Source of the DNA: Glandiceps talaboti
Taxonomy: Eukaryota > Hemichordata > Enteropneusta > Spengelidae
Assembly (NCBI RefSeq): GCF_964340395.1
Contig: NC_135560.1
Span: 1-64,000, forward strand
DNA: 64,000 nucleotides
Direction of reading: 5' to 3'
Made by a program: the position numbers and the translations under genes. The notes beneath the pieces are model-generated. The model was not told the origin of the DNA, did no database searches, and worked only from the letters and a program-made list of their open reading frames with translations. Shown one piece after another: positions 49,501 through 58,621 of the stretch; position 1 is the first letter of the stretch, and every line of letters begins with the position of its first letter.

Positions 49501-52500
49501 GCAAAATCACTGAAATTTGGTAGCGAAGGTAGCAGTAGGTAGCGGAGGGTAGCGAATTTTTTTTCAGCAAAAGCATTGAAATATGGTAGCGAAGGTAGCG
49601 GTAGGTAGCGGAGGGTAGCGAAGTTTTTTTTCTAGCAAAAGCGCTGAGATGTGGTAGCGAAGGTAACGGTAGGTAGCGGATATTTTTTTCTAGCAAAAGC
49701 GCTGAGATGTGGTAGCAAAGGTAGCGGTAGGTAGCGGAGGGTAGCGAAGTTTTTTTCCAGCAAAAGCACTGAAATATGGTAGCGAATGTAGCGGTAGTTA
49801 GCGGAGGGTAGCAAAGTTTTTTTCTAGCAAAAGCGCTGAGATGTGGTAGCGAAGGTAGCGGTAGGTAGCGGAGGGTAGCGAAGTTTTTTTTCTAGCAAAA
49901 GCGCTGAGATGTGGTAGCGAAGGTAGCGGTAGTTAGCGGAGTGTAGCGAATTTTTAAAAAAAATAAAATCACTGAAATGTGGTAGCGAAGGTAGCGGTGG
50001 GTAGCGGAGGGTAGCGAATTTTTTTCCCCAGCAAAATCACTGAAATGTGGTAGCGAAGGTAGCGAGTTTTTTTTTCAGCAAAAGCACTGAAATGTGGTAG
50101 CGAAGGTAGCAGTAGGTAGCGGAGGGTAGCGAATTTTTTTTCAGCAAAAGCATTGAAATATGGTAGCGAAGGTAGCGGTAGGTAGCGGAGGGTAGCGAAG
50201 TATTTTTTCTAGCAAAAGCGCTGAGATGTGGTAGCGAAGGTAGCGGTAGGTAGCGGAGGGTAGCAAAGTTTTTTTTCTAGCAAAAGCGGTGAGATGTGGT
50301 AGCGAAGGTAGCGGTAGTTAGCGGAGTGTAGCGAAGTTTTATTTTCAGCAAAAGCACTGAAATGTGGTAGCGAAGGTAGCGGTAGGTAGCGGAAGGTAGC
50401 GGATTTTTTTCAGCAAAAGCATTGAAATATGGTAGCGAAGGTAGCGGTAGGTAGCGGAAGGTAGCGAAGTTTTTTTTCCAGCAAAAGCACTGAAATATGG
50501 TAGCGAAGGTAGCGGTAGGTAGCGGAGGGTAGCGAATTTTTTTTTTCCAGCAAAAGCACTGAAATATGGTAGCGAAGGTAGCGGTAGGTAGCGGAAGGTA
50601 GCGGATTTTTTTCAGCAAAAGCATTGAAATATGGTAGCGAAGGTAGCGGTAGGTAGCGGAGGGTAGCGAAGGTTTTTTTTCCAAGAAAAGCACTGAAATA
50701 TGGTAGCGAAGGTAGCGGAGGGTAGCGAATTTTTTTTCCAGCAAAATCACTGAAATGTGGTAGCGAAGGTAGCGGTAGGTAGCGGAGGGTAGCGAGTTTT
50801 TTTTTCAGCAAAATCACTGAAATTTGGTAGCGAAGGTAGCAGTAGGTAGCGGAGGGTAGCGAATTTTTTTTCAGCAAAAGCATTGAAATATGGTAGCGAA
50901 GGTAGCGGTAGGTAGCGGAGGGTAGCGAAGTTTTTTTTCTAGCAAAAGCGCTGAGATGTGGTAGCGAAGGTAACGGTAGGTAGCGGATATTTTTTTCTAG
51001 CAAAAGCGCTGAGATGTGGTAGCAAAGGTAGCGGTAGGTAGCGGAGGGTAGCGAAGTTTTTTTCCAGCAAAAGCACTGAAATATGGTAGCGAATGTAGCG
51101 GTAGTTAGCGGAGGGTAGCAAAGTTTTTTTCTAGCAAAAGCGCTGAGATGTGGTAGCGAAGGTAGCGGTAGGTAGCGGAGGGTAGCGAAGTTTTTTTTCT
51201 AGCAAAAGCGCTGAGATGTGGTAGCGAAGGTAGCGGTAGTTAGCGGAGTGTAGCGAATTTTTAAAAAAAATAAAATCACTGAAATGTGGTAGCGAAGGTA
51301 GCGGTGGGTAGCGGAGGGTAGCGAATTTTTTTTCCCAGCAAAATCACTGAAATGTGGTAGCGAAGGTAGCGAGTTTTTTTTTCAGCAAAAGCACTGAAAT
51401 GTGGTAGCGAAGGTAGCAGTAGGTAGCGGAGGGTAGCGAATTTTTTTTCAGCAAAAGCATTGAAATATGGTAGCGAAGGTAGCGGTAGGTAGCGGAGGGT
51501 AGCGAAGTTTTTTTTCTAGCAAAAGTGCTGAGATGTGGTAGCGAAGGTAACGGTAGGTAGCGGATATTTTTTTCTAGCAAAAGCGCTGAGATGTGGTAGC
51601 AAAGGTAGCGGTAGGTAGCGGAGGGTAGCGAAGTTTTTTTTCTAGCAAAAGCGCTGAGATGTGGTAGCGAAGGTAACGGTAGGTAGCGGAGGGTAGCGAA
51701 GTTTTTTCCAGCAAAAGCACTGAAATATGGTAGCGAAGGTAGCGGTAGGTAGCGGAGGGTAGCAAAGTTTTTTTTCTAGCAAAAGCGCTGAGATGTGGTA
51801 GCGAAGGTAGCGGTAGTTAGCGGAGTGTAGCGAAGTTTTATTTTCAGCAAAAGCACTGAAATGTGGTAGCGAAGGTAGCGGTAGGTAGCGGAAGGTAGCG
51901 GATTTTTTTCAGCAAAAGCATTGAAATATGGTAGCGAAGGTAGCGGTAGGTAGCGGAAGGTAGCGAAGTTTTTTTTCCAGCAAAAGCACTGAAATATGGT
52001 AGCGAAGGTAGCGGTAGGTAGCGGAGGGTAGCGAATTTTTTTTTTCCAGCAAAAGCACTGAAATATGGTAGCGAAGGTAGCGGTAGGTAGCGGAAGGTAG
52101 CGGATTTTTTTCAGCAAAAGCATTGAAATATGGTAGCGAAGGTAGCGGTAGGTAGCGGAGGGTAGCGAAGGTTTTTTTTCCAAGAAAAGCACTGAAATAT
52201 GGTAGCGAAGGTAGCGGAGGGTAGCGAATTTTTTTTCCAGCAAAATCACTGAAATGTGGTAGCGAAGGTAGCGGTAGGTAGCGGAGGGTAGCGAGTTTTT
52301 TTTTCAGCAAAATCACTGAAATTTGGTAGCGAAGGTAGCAGTAGGTAGCGGAGGGTAGCGAATTTTTTTTCAGCAAAAGCATTGAAATATGGTAGCAAAG
52401 GTAGCGGTAGGTAGCGGAGGGTAGCGAAGTTTTTTTTCTAGCAAAAGCGCTGAGATGTGGTAGCGAAGGTAACGGTAGGTAGCGGATATTTTTTTCTAGC

Positions 52501-54296
52501 AAAAGCGCTGAGATGTGGTAGCAAAGGTAGCGGTAGGTAGCGGAGGGTAGCGAAGTTTTTTTCCAGCAAAAGCACTGAAATATGGTAGCAAATGTAGCGG
52601 TAGTTAGCGGAGGGTAGCAAAGTTTTTTTCTAGCAAAAGCGCTGAGATGTGGTAGCGAAGGTAGCGGTAGGTAGCGGAGGGTAGCGAAGTTTTTTTTCTA
52701 GCAAAAGCGCTGAGATGTGGTAGCGAAGGTAGCGGTAGTTAGCGGAGTGTAGCGAATTTTTAAAAAAAATAAAATCACTGAAATGTGGTAGCGAAGGTAG
52801 CAGTGGGTAGCGGAGGGTAGCGAATTTTTTTTCCCAGCAAAATCACTGAAATGTGGTAGCGAAGGTAGCGAGTTTTTTTTTCAGCAAAAGCACTGAAATG
52901 TGGTAGCGAAGGTAGCAGTAGGTAGCGGAGGGTAGCGAATTTTTTTTCAGCAAAAGCATTGAAATATGGTAGCGAAGGTAGCGGTAGGTAGCGGAGGGTA
53001 GCGAAGTTTTTTTTCTAGCAAAAGCGCTGAGATGTGGTAGCGAAGGTAACGGTAGGTAGCGGATATTTTTTTCTAGCAAAAGCGCTGAGATGTGGTAGCA
53101 AAGGTAGCGGTAGGTAGCGGAGGGTAGCGAAGTTTTTTTCCAGCAAAAGCACTGAAATATGGTAGCGAATGTAGCTGTAGTTAGCGGAGAGTAGCAAAGT
53201 TTTTTTTCTAGCAAAAGTGCTGAGATGTGGTAGCGAAGGTAGCGGTAGGTAGCGGAGGGTAGCGAAGTTTTTTTTCTAGCAAAAGCGCTGAGATGTGGTA
53301 GCGAAGGTAGCGGTAGTTAGCGGAGTGTAGCGAATTTTTTTTTAAAAATAAAATCACTGAAATGTGGTAGCGAAGGTAGCGGTGGGTAGCGGAGGGTAGC
53401 GAATTTTTTTTTCCAGCAAAATCACTGAAATGTGGTAGCGAAGGTAGCGAGTTTTTTTTTCAGCAAAAGCACTGAAATGTGGTAGCGAAGGTAGCAGTAG
53501 GTAGCGGAGGGTAGCGAATTTTTTTTCAGCAAAAGCATTGAAATATGGTAGCGAAGGTAGCGGTAGGTAGCGGAGGGTAGCGAAGTTTTTTTTCTAGCAA
53601 AAGCGCTGAGATGTGGTAGCGAAGGTAACGGTAGGTAGCGGATATTTTTTTCTAGCAAAAGCGCTGAGATGTGGTAGCAAAGGTAGCGGTAGGTAGCGGA
53701 GGGTAGCGAAGTTTTTTTCCAGCAAAAGCACTGAAATATGGTAGCGAATGTAGCGGTAGTTAGCGGAGGGTAGCGAAGGTTTTTTTTCTAGCAAAAGCGC
53801 TGAGATGTGGTAGCGAAGGTAGCGGTAGGTAGCGGAGGGTAGCGAAGTTTTTTTTCTAGCAAAAGCGCTGAGATGTGGTAGCGAAGGTAGCGGTAGTTAG
53901 CGGAGTGTAGCGAATTTTTTTTTAAAAATAAAATCACTGAAATGTGGTAGCGAAGGTAGCGGTGGGTAGCGGAGGGTAGCGAATTTTTTTTTCCAGCAAA
54001 ATCACTGAAATGTGGTAGCGAAGGTAGCGAGTTTTTTTTTCAGCAAAAGCACTGAAATGTGGTAGCGAAGGTAGCAGTAGGTAGCGGAGGGTAGCGAATT
54101 TTTTTTCAGCAAAAGCATTGAAATATGGTAGCGAAGGTAGCGGTAGGTAGCGGAGGGTAGCGAAGTTTTTTTTCTAGCAAAAGCGCTGAGATGTGGTAGC
54201 GAAGGTAACGGTAGGTAGCGGATATTTTTTTCTAGCAAAAGCGCTGAGATGTGGTAGCAAAGGTAGCGGTAGGTAGGGAGGGTAGCGAAGTTTTTT
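37513..54296. repeat. Satellite D, third and longest array (D3)
   Basis: About 16.8 kb of D monomers. The left part to about 43.3 kb copies D2 at offsets of 8,127-8,130 bp and contains its own 2,248-bp tandem duplication (landmarks at 39063, 39445 and 39835 recur at 41311, 41693 and 42083). From about 43.3 kb a different higher-order pattern takes over: a recognisable segment recurs at 46105, 47798, 48970, 50277 and 51776, so units range from about 1.2 to 1.7 kb. Monomers reading TAGTTAGCGGAGTGTAGCG and GGATATTTTTTTCTAGC are specific to this part. The array stops at a T6 run (54291-54296) directly against retroelement-derived sequence. Confidence 0.94.
52757..54296. repeat. ~580-bp higher-order repeat at the inner edge of D3
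   Basis: Three successive copies, the last incomplete, are marked by the odd junction of a T run followed by AAAATAAAATCACTG at about 52757, 53336 and 53916. The spacing is about 580 bp. The first copy has T5A8 at this point and the last two have T9A5. This short, highly regular pattern is the youngest-looking part of the array next to the unique sequence. Confidence 0.75.
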
Positions 54297-55023
54297 GTGT
54301 TCAACATAGGCGTAAAAAATCCGGATTTCTCAAAGAAGGAAAGAAAAAAGTTGCCAGCATTGGCGAAGGAGAAAAAGATAATTCACAGGCAAGTAGGTGG
54401 GAAAAAATATAAGGACTCTACACCAATCCCCCCCCCCCCGGATATCAAATGGTCTACCCCTAACAGGAAACAACGTATTTGGTTCGACAAGTTTACAAAG
54501 ATCGGAGATGCAACAAAGGAAGGATACTTAACGCAAACCGATACAAAATCAACTGACATATTTCAGGTCTTCCATAAAGAGTATCATCACCCGATAGATA
54601 TGTTTAAAGAGTTCTCTAAAGGTGAAAGCCTTAGACATGTCAAAGTCCGTAACTGTATCAACACAGAGGATTTTGTCAACAAATTAAAATAGTTCGCAAA
54701 CAATCTACAACGATGTGGATATGAACTGTCTCTGAACAAAATCACGCAAGTTATGTACGAAGTCAATCACAAAGCCAGAAATAATTATCTTCAACAAAAT
54801 CCTGCAATAAACAGCATGAGTGAAAACAATAAACTTGTGTTCATAACATATAACCCGTTCATCAACACAAAAGAGGTAAAATTGGCAACCAAAAGATGTG
54901 AAATCATGTAAAAGAATGATTTACTCGAATAGTTGTTCCCTGAAAAATCACCAATAGCCTAAAAACGAAACACAAATCTTTGTGACACACTAGTTACTGC
55001 ACGATTTAAACAAAAACTATGTG

Positions 55024-55026
<3 letters not shown>
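54297..55026 (+). pseudogene. Penelope-like (GIY-YIG type) reverse transcriptase remnant, degenerate
   Basis: One frame reads through four internal stops (54690, 54909, 54930, 54960). Recognisable pieces in order are: a piece near 54330-54400 reading KKERKKLPALAKEKKII, resembling the N-terminal lead into the RT domain; GYLTQTDTKSTD followed by YHHP (about 54517-54592), resembling the fixed 'G.L.T..Y.KPTD ... S.HP' segment after the RT palm; KGESLRH (about 54619); RCGYE (about 54711); ITYNPF (about 54843); and NLCDTLV (54975-54995), resembling the 'NLRD.LVRA' linker before the endonuclease. The catalytic palm with the YxDD motif is missing between the first two pieces. No GIY-YIG domain follows, because the sequence runs into a GTAT microsatellite. 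Family assignment is from remembered motifs and is an inference. It is not a functional gene. Confidence 0.6.
54428..54439. repeat. C12 homopolymer
   Basis: Twelve consecutive C inside the reverse transcriptase remnant, coding for a proline run in the remnant frame. It is prone to slippage and sequencing error. It marks the point where the N-terminal and C-terminal RT-like pieces are joined. Confidence 0.8.
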
Positions 55027-55057
<31 letters not shown>

Positions 55058-55081
55058 TGTATGTATGTATGTATGTATAGA

Positions 55082-55128
<47 letters not shown>

Positions 55129-55152
55129 ATGTATGTATGTATGTATGTATGA
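55027..55152. repeat. Microsatellite (GTAT)n-(GT)n-(GTAT)n
   Basis: A compound microsatellite of GTAT units, then GT units at about 55086-55112, then GTAT again. It begins exactly where the reverse transcriptase remnant loses its reading frame similarity. Confidence 0.95.
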
Positions 55153-55981
55153 TGTGATACTAGTAATTGTACCCTTTAGCTAGCTGTGAAAATGTTGACT
55201 CGGTGTTTGACATGTACAGGATTAGCAGTTCTCTACCGGAGCTAACTCTGCCTTGTCGTTTTTCTTTCCATCGGTGTCTATTGTAAACTTACGTGCAATG
55301 AAGTTAGACTCAGCAGTTTAATAGACGAGGGTAAAATGACACTAAGATGACCACACGTGGTCTCAAGGAGTTTTAATGGGTTGATTGTTTACTTTCTCAT
55401 CTATTCACCAACAAGTGTACTTGTCAGCTCCAAAACGAACAGTCGGTTAATTCGCCCTGACCTTGACCTGACCTTGTGGACCTTCTGCATGGCATAACTT
55501 GTCTTCGTGAATTGCATTGGTCTTATGTGAGGTTTATTTCATTTCAAACTGTCACCTACAATAGTACTCATTTGAACATAGAGCTACTGAGAAAAATATC
55601 GTTTTCACATAACTGCTTTGGTGCATGCAACGTAGCCGTCTATGGCAATTGCTCTCCTCTTCTACATTAAGTTAATTAAAATTATATTGATTTGAAAGAA
55701 GTTGGGAGTTGTTCTTGAAGTATTGTGACTAAGATATTTGATTTTATTATCTTTAAGCTTAAATTACTCTTTATAAAGTACTTGTTAGATGAAGTCTTCC
55801 AGAACATGGGGTTGTAACATCGCACTATAGCTAAAATAAAATAAATTGTTGCACATTTTTGTTTTCATTGTATCCCAAACTGCTTAAAAGTCACTGTATA
55901 CATTATCACAACACTGAGATGACGTTTCCCCTGACGGAAATCAAATCGGACCAACACGCTGCGTGGTTGAATTATTCATAA
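55153..55981. other. Unique AT-rich sequence without recognised gene
   Basis: No convincing exon. A 64-codon open frame at 55476-55670 begins with a non-standard start and has no recognisable domain, so I treat it as chance. The only feature that stands out is the cluster of TGACCT-type half sites at 55458-55476, reported separately. Confidence 0.5.
55458..55476 (-). promoter_or_regulatory. Cluster of nuclear-receptor-like half sites
   Basis: On the minus strand the segment contains AGGTCA-type half sites in close succession, including TCAAGGTCA (plus-strand TGACCTTGA, 55458-55466), an exact extended half site of the ERR/SF-1 type. A second TGACCTTG-type element overlaps it at 55469-55476. 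It lies about 500 bp upstream of the first candidate exon. Motif matches this short can arise by chance, so function is only a possibility. Confidence 0.3.
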
Positions 55982-56274
55982 GAACGTACACGGGTGGTCA
56001 ACTCGTATCCAATCACAAAGGATGAACAGAGGCAGCGTAATTTCCAGGAAAGCGCCATTTGCGATTTTGTCGCGCCAGATCGACGAATTCAGTGGACACC
56101 GATGGGGAAGATTTTTGAAACTGAAGGCGCTGTTTTTAAGCTTTGCGGCAAGACATCTACCAGGAAAACTAACTTCACATTGGAAGTTGTGGGTAAAGTC
56201 ACTGGAAAGCATGACGGTTTTATATTTTATGTAAAACCCCAAAATGCCAATGATGGGAGCCGGAGCAGCGGGAA
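55982..56274 (+). CDS. Candidate coding exon (exon A) of an unrecognised gene
   Basis: An open frame follows a stop at 55979-55981 and continues to a consensus splice donor: GAA followed by GTAAGT at 56275. The exon would end with two bases of a codon. The first in-frame ATG is at 56102, so coding may begin there (MGKIFETEGAVFKLCGKT...) with the rest as 5' UTR, or the exon may be internal. The encoded segment is polar and basic with no signal peptide, membrane segment or motif I recognise. Its phase fits exon B (57805-58033), which starts with the single base needed to complete a Lys codon. Overlapping open frames on both strands weaken the call. Confidence 0.35.
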
Positions 56275-56591
56275 GTAAGTAGTCGAACTTACTAAAATCA
56301 AAAGTAAAACCAAATTTAATTTCAAAGGTTTGCAGTAAATGTCATGAAGAACGTTAGCCTGAACGACCCTTTACGGGTAAAATGATTTATAACATAATTA
56401 ATTCCATAAAATAGCAAGTTGACTATAGGGTTAGACATTGATGGCAAAAATGGCGGGGATTTTGTTACGTTCCATTCCTACATGTACAGGTCTTAAAAAT
56501 TGCGTTACATTTAAATCCTGTACATAAATTTTACAATGTTGAACAGCATGTCTCGCAACATAGCGCCGGGTTAGAATGTTGTTTTCACTGA

Positions 56592-56613
56592 TTTCTTTCG
56601 CGCGCGAAAGAAA
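56592..56613. promoter_or_regulatory. 22-bp perfect palindrome with E2F-like core
   Basis: The centre CTTTCGCGCGCGAAAG reads the same on both strands and is extended by TTT on the left and AAA on the right. Each strand contains TTTCGCGC, which matches the E2F consensus TTTSGCGC. CpG-rich 22-bp perfect palindromes are rare in this AT-rich sequence. It could be a protein-binding site or a chance hairpin, and no adjacent promoter elements were identified. Confidence 0.35.
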
Positions 56614-57667
56614 ATTGTCTGGAACGAATATGCCGTTATTTCTTGTTACGTAACATGCAATGATAACAACAACACTTTGTGCCACTTATTAATTATGAGT
56701 AATTGCATCACAAACGATCTTCTGTTTGTAGTTTAAAATATGAATCCATGTTGAAGGCCTGACTACGAAGAGTATTGTCATTAATAATAACCCCAATAAG
56801 TTGCAAATTACAAAGTCAAAGTGATTTTAAAAAGTAGATTGTCATTCATGTTTGATGTACTGTAGCAGCAACACTTGATGCTTCGAATTGTTTTTGAAAT
56901 TTAAATGTTACTCTAAAGGCGTAGGTTTATATGAGTATTATGATGTTGGTTACCGAATATTTTGATCGCACCAATACTGGCAAGTTATAACCTGTCCCCG
57001 TTTCATACTCATAGGTCGTGACAAAATTACATGAAAATATGCCATATGATATTTTTTACAACACATTGTAATATCCAAACAAAGGTTGCCTCATTAACTA
57101 TAGCATTCAAAGAAAATCAAACGACATAACCCAGGTGTTTCCTGGCGATTTATTGTTAAATCCGACGAAGTATGAAATTTTACAATGATGTTTTATATAA
57201 TCAAAGGACTTGTAGCTATGGTGGTTCCGACACGACTTAGCACCGGTGGTGTAAAGACGTGGCGGAATTTTCCAGGGCTATAAGTCTAGAGCTAAGATGA
57301 TCTTGGCATATCGCATATTTTTTTTCATTCATATTCTATTTATTGATGAATAAAAGAGTGTGCTACGTTTTAACAATATAGCTCCATCCCCACGGCCCGA
57401 CTTGGAAAAATCCTACTAGAGTTGGGACGTAGCTAGGACAGTTTGAGGCTCGTGTGGACGCAAACGCGTGCTGAACCTGTCGTGCTGTCCTGACCTAATT
57501 GTTCGACGCTGGTAAATATTTTAAGTTCAAGGCGGGAATAGCCAAAGTAGGCGAACCGTTGTAAAATTTTGTGTGATTTGTGACGATTGAGTAATTTTTG
57601 TTGAGCGAGAGTGAAAATGTACCACTCACTTCTTGTATAATTTCTTTTTAGCAGTTTGGCATGTGTT

Positions 57668-57681
57668 GGGGGGGGGGGGGG
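57668..57681. repeat. G14 homopolymer
   Basis: Fourteen consecutive G in the putative intron, just after a strong-looking acceptor sequence (TTTCTTTTTAGCAG at about 57641-57654). Length is likely unreliable in the assembly. Confidence 0.85.
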
Positions 57682-57804
57682 TCCTTTCCTATGTGATCTT
57701 CCTGAAGCCCAAGTTACAAAATATAGTAGTACAACTAATTGAACGAATTCATTACCTTTCTTTGTACCTTGCCTTGAAACTTCTCATCCAAAATCTCTCC
57801 TCAG

Positions 57805-58033
57805 AGAAGTGTATGTAAACACAGGTGACTGTAGCTACCCAAGAGTGTTTATAAAAGCAATTAACAATGGTGTACAAGCCGGGGGACTTATATCTACACT
57901 GGCAGTGACGGACCTTGGTGATTACATAATGGAGAAGACAGCAAAATATTATGCTGGAGAAGTTAGGCGCACCTTAAAGTCTGTACACAATATTGGAAAA
58001 CAAAGTGATGGAGCATATGTTTTGTCCAATGAG
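57805..58033 (+). CDS. Candidate coding exon (exon B) of an unrecognised gene
   Basis: The acceptor is a pyrimidine-rich tract ending CTCTCCTCAG at 57804. The donor is GAG followed by GTAAGA at 58034. The 229-nt exon has one leading base and 76 full codons, without stops. It encodes a soluble-looking segment with VNTGDCSYPRVFIKA near the start, a small glycine/alanine-rich stretch (NNGVQAGGLIST), then a charged helix-like part (DYIMEKTAKYYAGEVRRTL). I do not recognise the family. The leading base completes the codon left open by exon A, which supports both. The exon ends in phase 0, and the strong acceptor at 62547 would also be in phase, giving 14 more codons before a stop at 62590. That third exon is speculative. 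Confidence 0.45.
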
Positions 58034-58142
58034 GTAAGAATATGTGGACGTCATCCACACACCTAATTGTAACTGGAGACATTTTTTTTGCATATTTATC
58101 AAATTGTAACTTGAGACTGTTTCTCTTCAGTCAGGTCCCGAC

Positions 58143-58226
58143 GACCATCTTTCGATTAACACTAAACTTATTTCCATACATTACTATAGTATGGAGATAA
58201 CTTTAGTGTTAATCGAAATACGGTCC
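58143..58226. repeat. Inverted repeat hairpin, 30-bp arms and 9-nt loop
   Basis: The left arm 58150-58179 and right arm 58189-58218 are complementary over 30 positions with two mismatches, separated by ATTACTATA. Weaker pairing continues outward (GACC at 58143 with GGTC at 58222-58225). Short direct repeats of the type ATCAAATTGTAA...GAGACTG flank it at about 58098 and 58268. It looks like a small mobile hairpin element or the remains of a foldback repeat. Confidence 0.7.
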
Positions 58227-58621
58227 CCAGACTAGACTAATTTATTTTCACTAGATGCATCCATACATCAAATTGTAAAAGGAGACTGTTTTTATGCACG
58301 TGTGACCGAAAATGTATGCATAAGACTTATGAGAAGGGTCTTTCGTGTATCGCACAGTCAATATATTTCCAGCAGAATATTCCTTTCAATTATCTTAGTA
58401 TTCAATAATTGTATCTCTAAAGGGGAGGGGAGCATTTTCAATTCATCTCTGGTCATGTTTTAACTTTGTGTAGGGTTTAGTTGCATATACATAGCTATAA
58501 CCCAATTATTACTTTCAACAATTTTACTATTTATTGTATGTTTTGAAAATTCATGTCATGACAAGGTTTCTTTCGTCTATATCTCTTCTGGCCGTCGACA
58601 ACCAGTTTCCTTTTTTTCACA
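58227..58621. other. Non-coding sequence, nothing recognised
   Basis: AT-rich sequence between the hairpin and the MITE-like element. Apart from one direct-repeat copy near 58268, I see no gene, repeat or regulatory signal I can support. Confidence 0.5.

Larger units (their letters stand above)
56275..57804. other. Putative intron between exons A and B
   Basis: It starts with GTAAGT and ends with TCTCTCCTCAG after a pyrimidine-rich stretch, so both borders fit GT-AG rules. Inside are a CG-rich palindrome (56592-56613) and a G14 run (57668-57681). A minus-strand open frame at 56431-56685 starts at GTG, has no recognised domain and is not called. Otherwise I see nothing. Confidence 0.35.

Noticed and set aside
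139-54296. CRISPR array
   Set aside because: The repeats are contiguous or nearly so, with no unique spacers of uniform length, and the context is eukaryotic.
22549-54307. Minus-strand Leu/Pro/Tyr/Arg-rich open frames in satellite D, up to 350 codons
   Set aside because: These are reverse readings of the D monomer. They recur with identical borders in each duplicated block and contain no recognisable domain.
54690-54962. Alternative genetic code with TAA/TAG as glutamine, since all four stops in the RT remnant are TAA or TAG
   Set aside because: The organism has TTAGGG telomeres and ordinary exon candidates. Four stops in a decayed, core-deleted retroelement are better explained by mutation.
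55976-56242. Minus-strand and alternative + frame open readings over exon A
   Set aside because: They overlap exon A without splice signals of matching quality. The exon A frame ends at a consensus donor with phase compatible with exon B, so I prefer it, though weakly.
56431-56685. 84-codon minus-strand open frame
   Set aside because: It starts at GTG, spans the CG-rich palindrome, has no recognised domain, and lies in the putative intron of the + strand exon pair.
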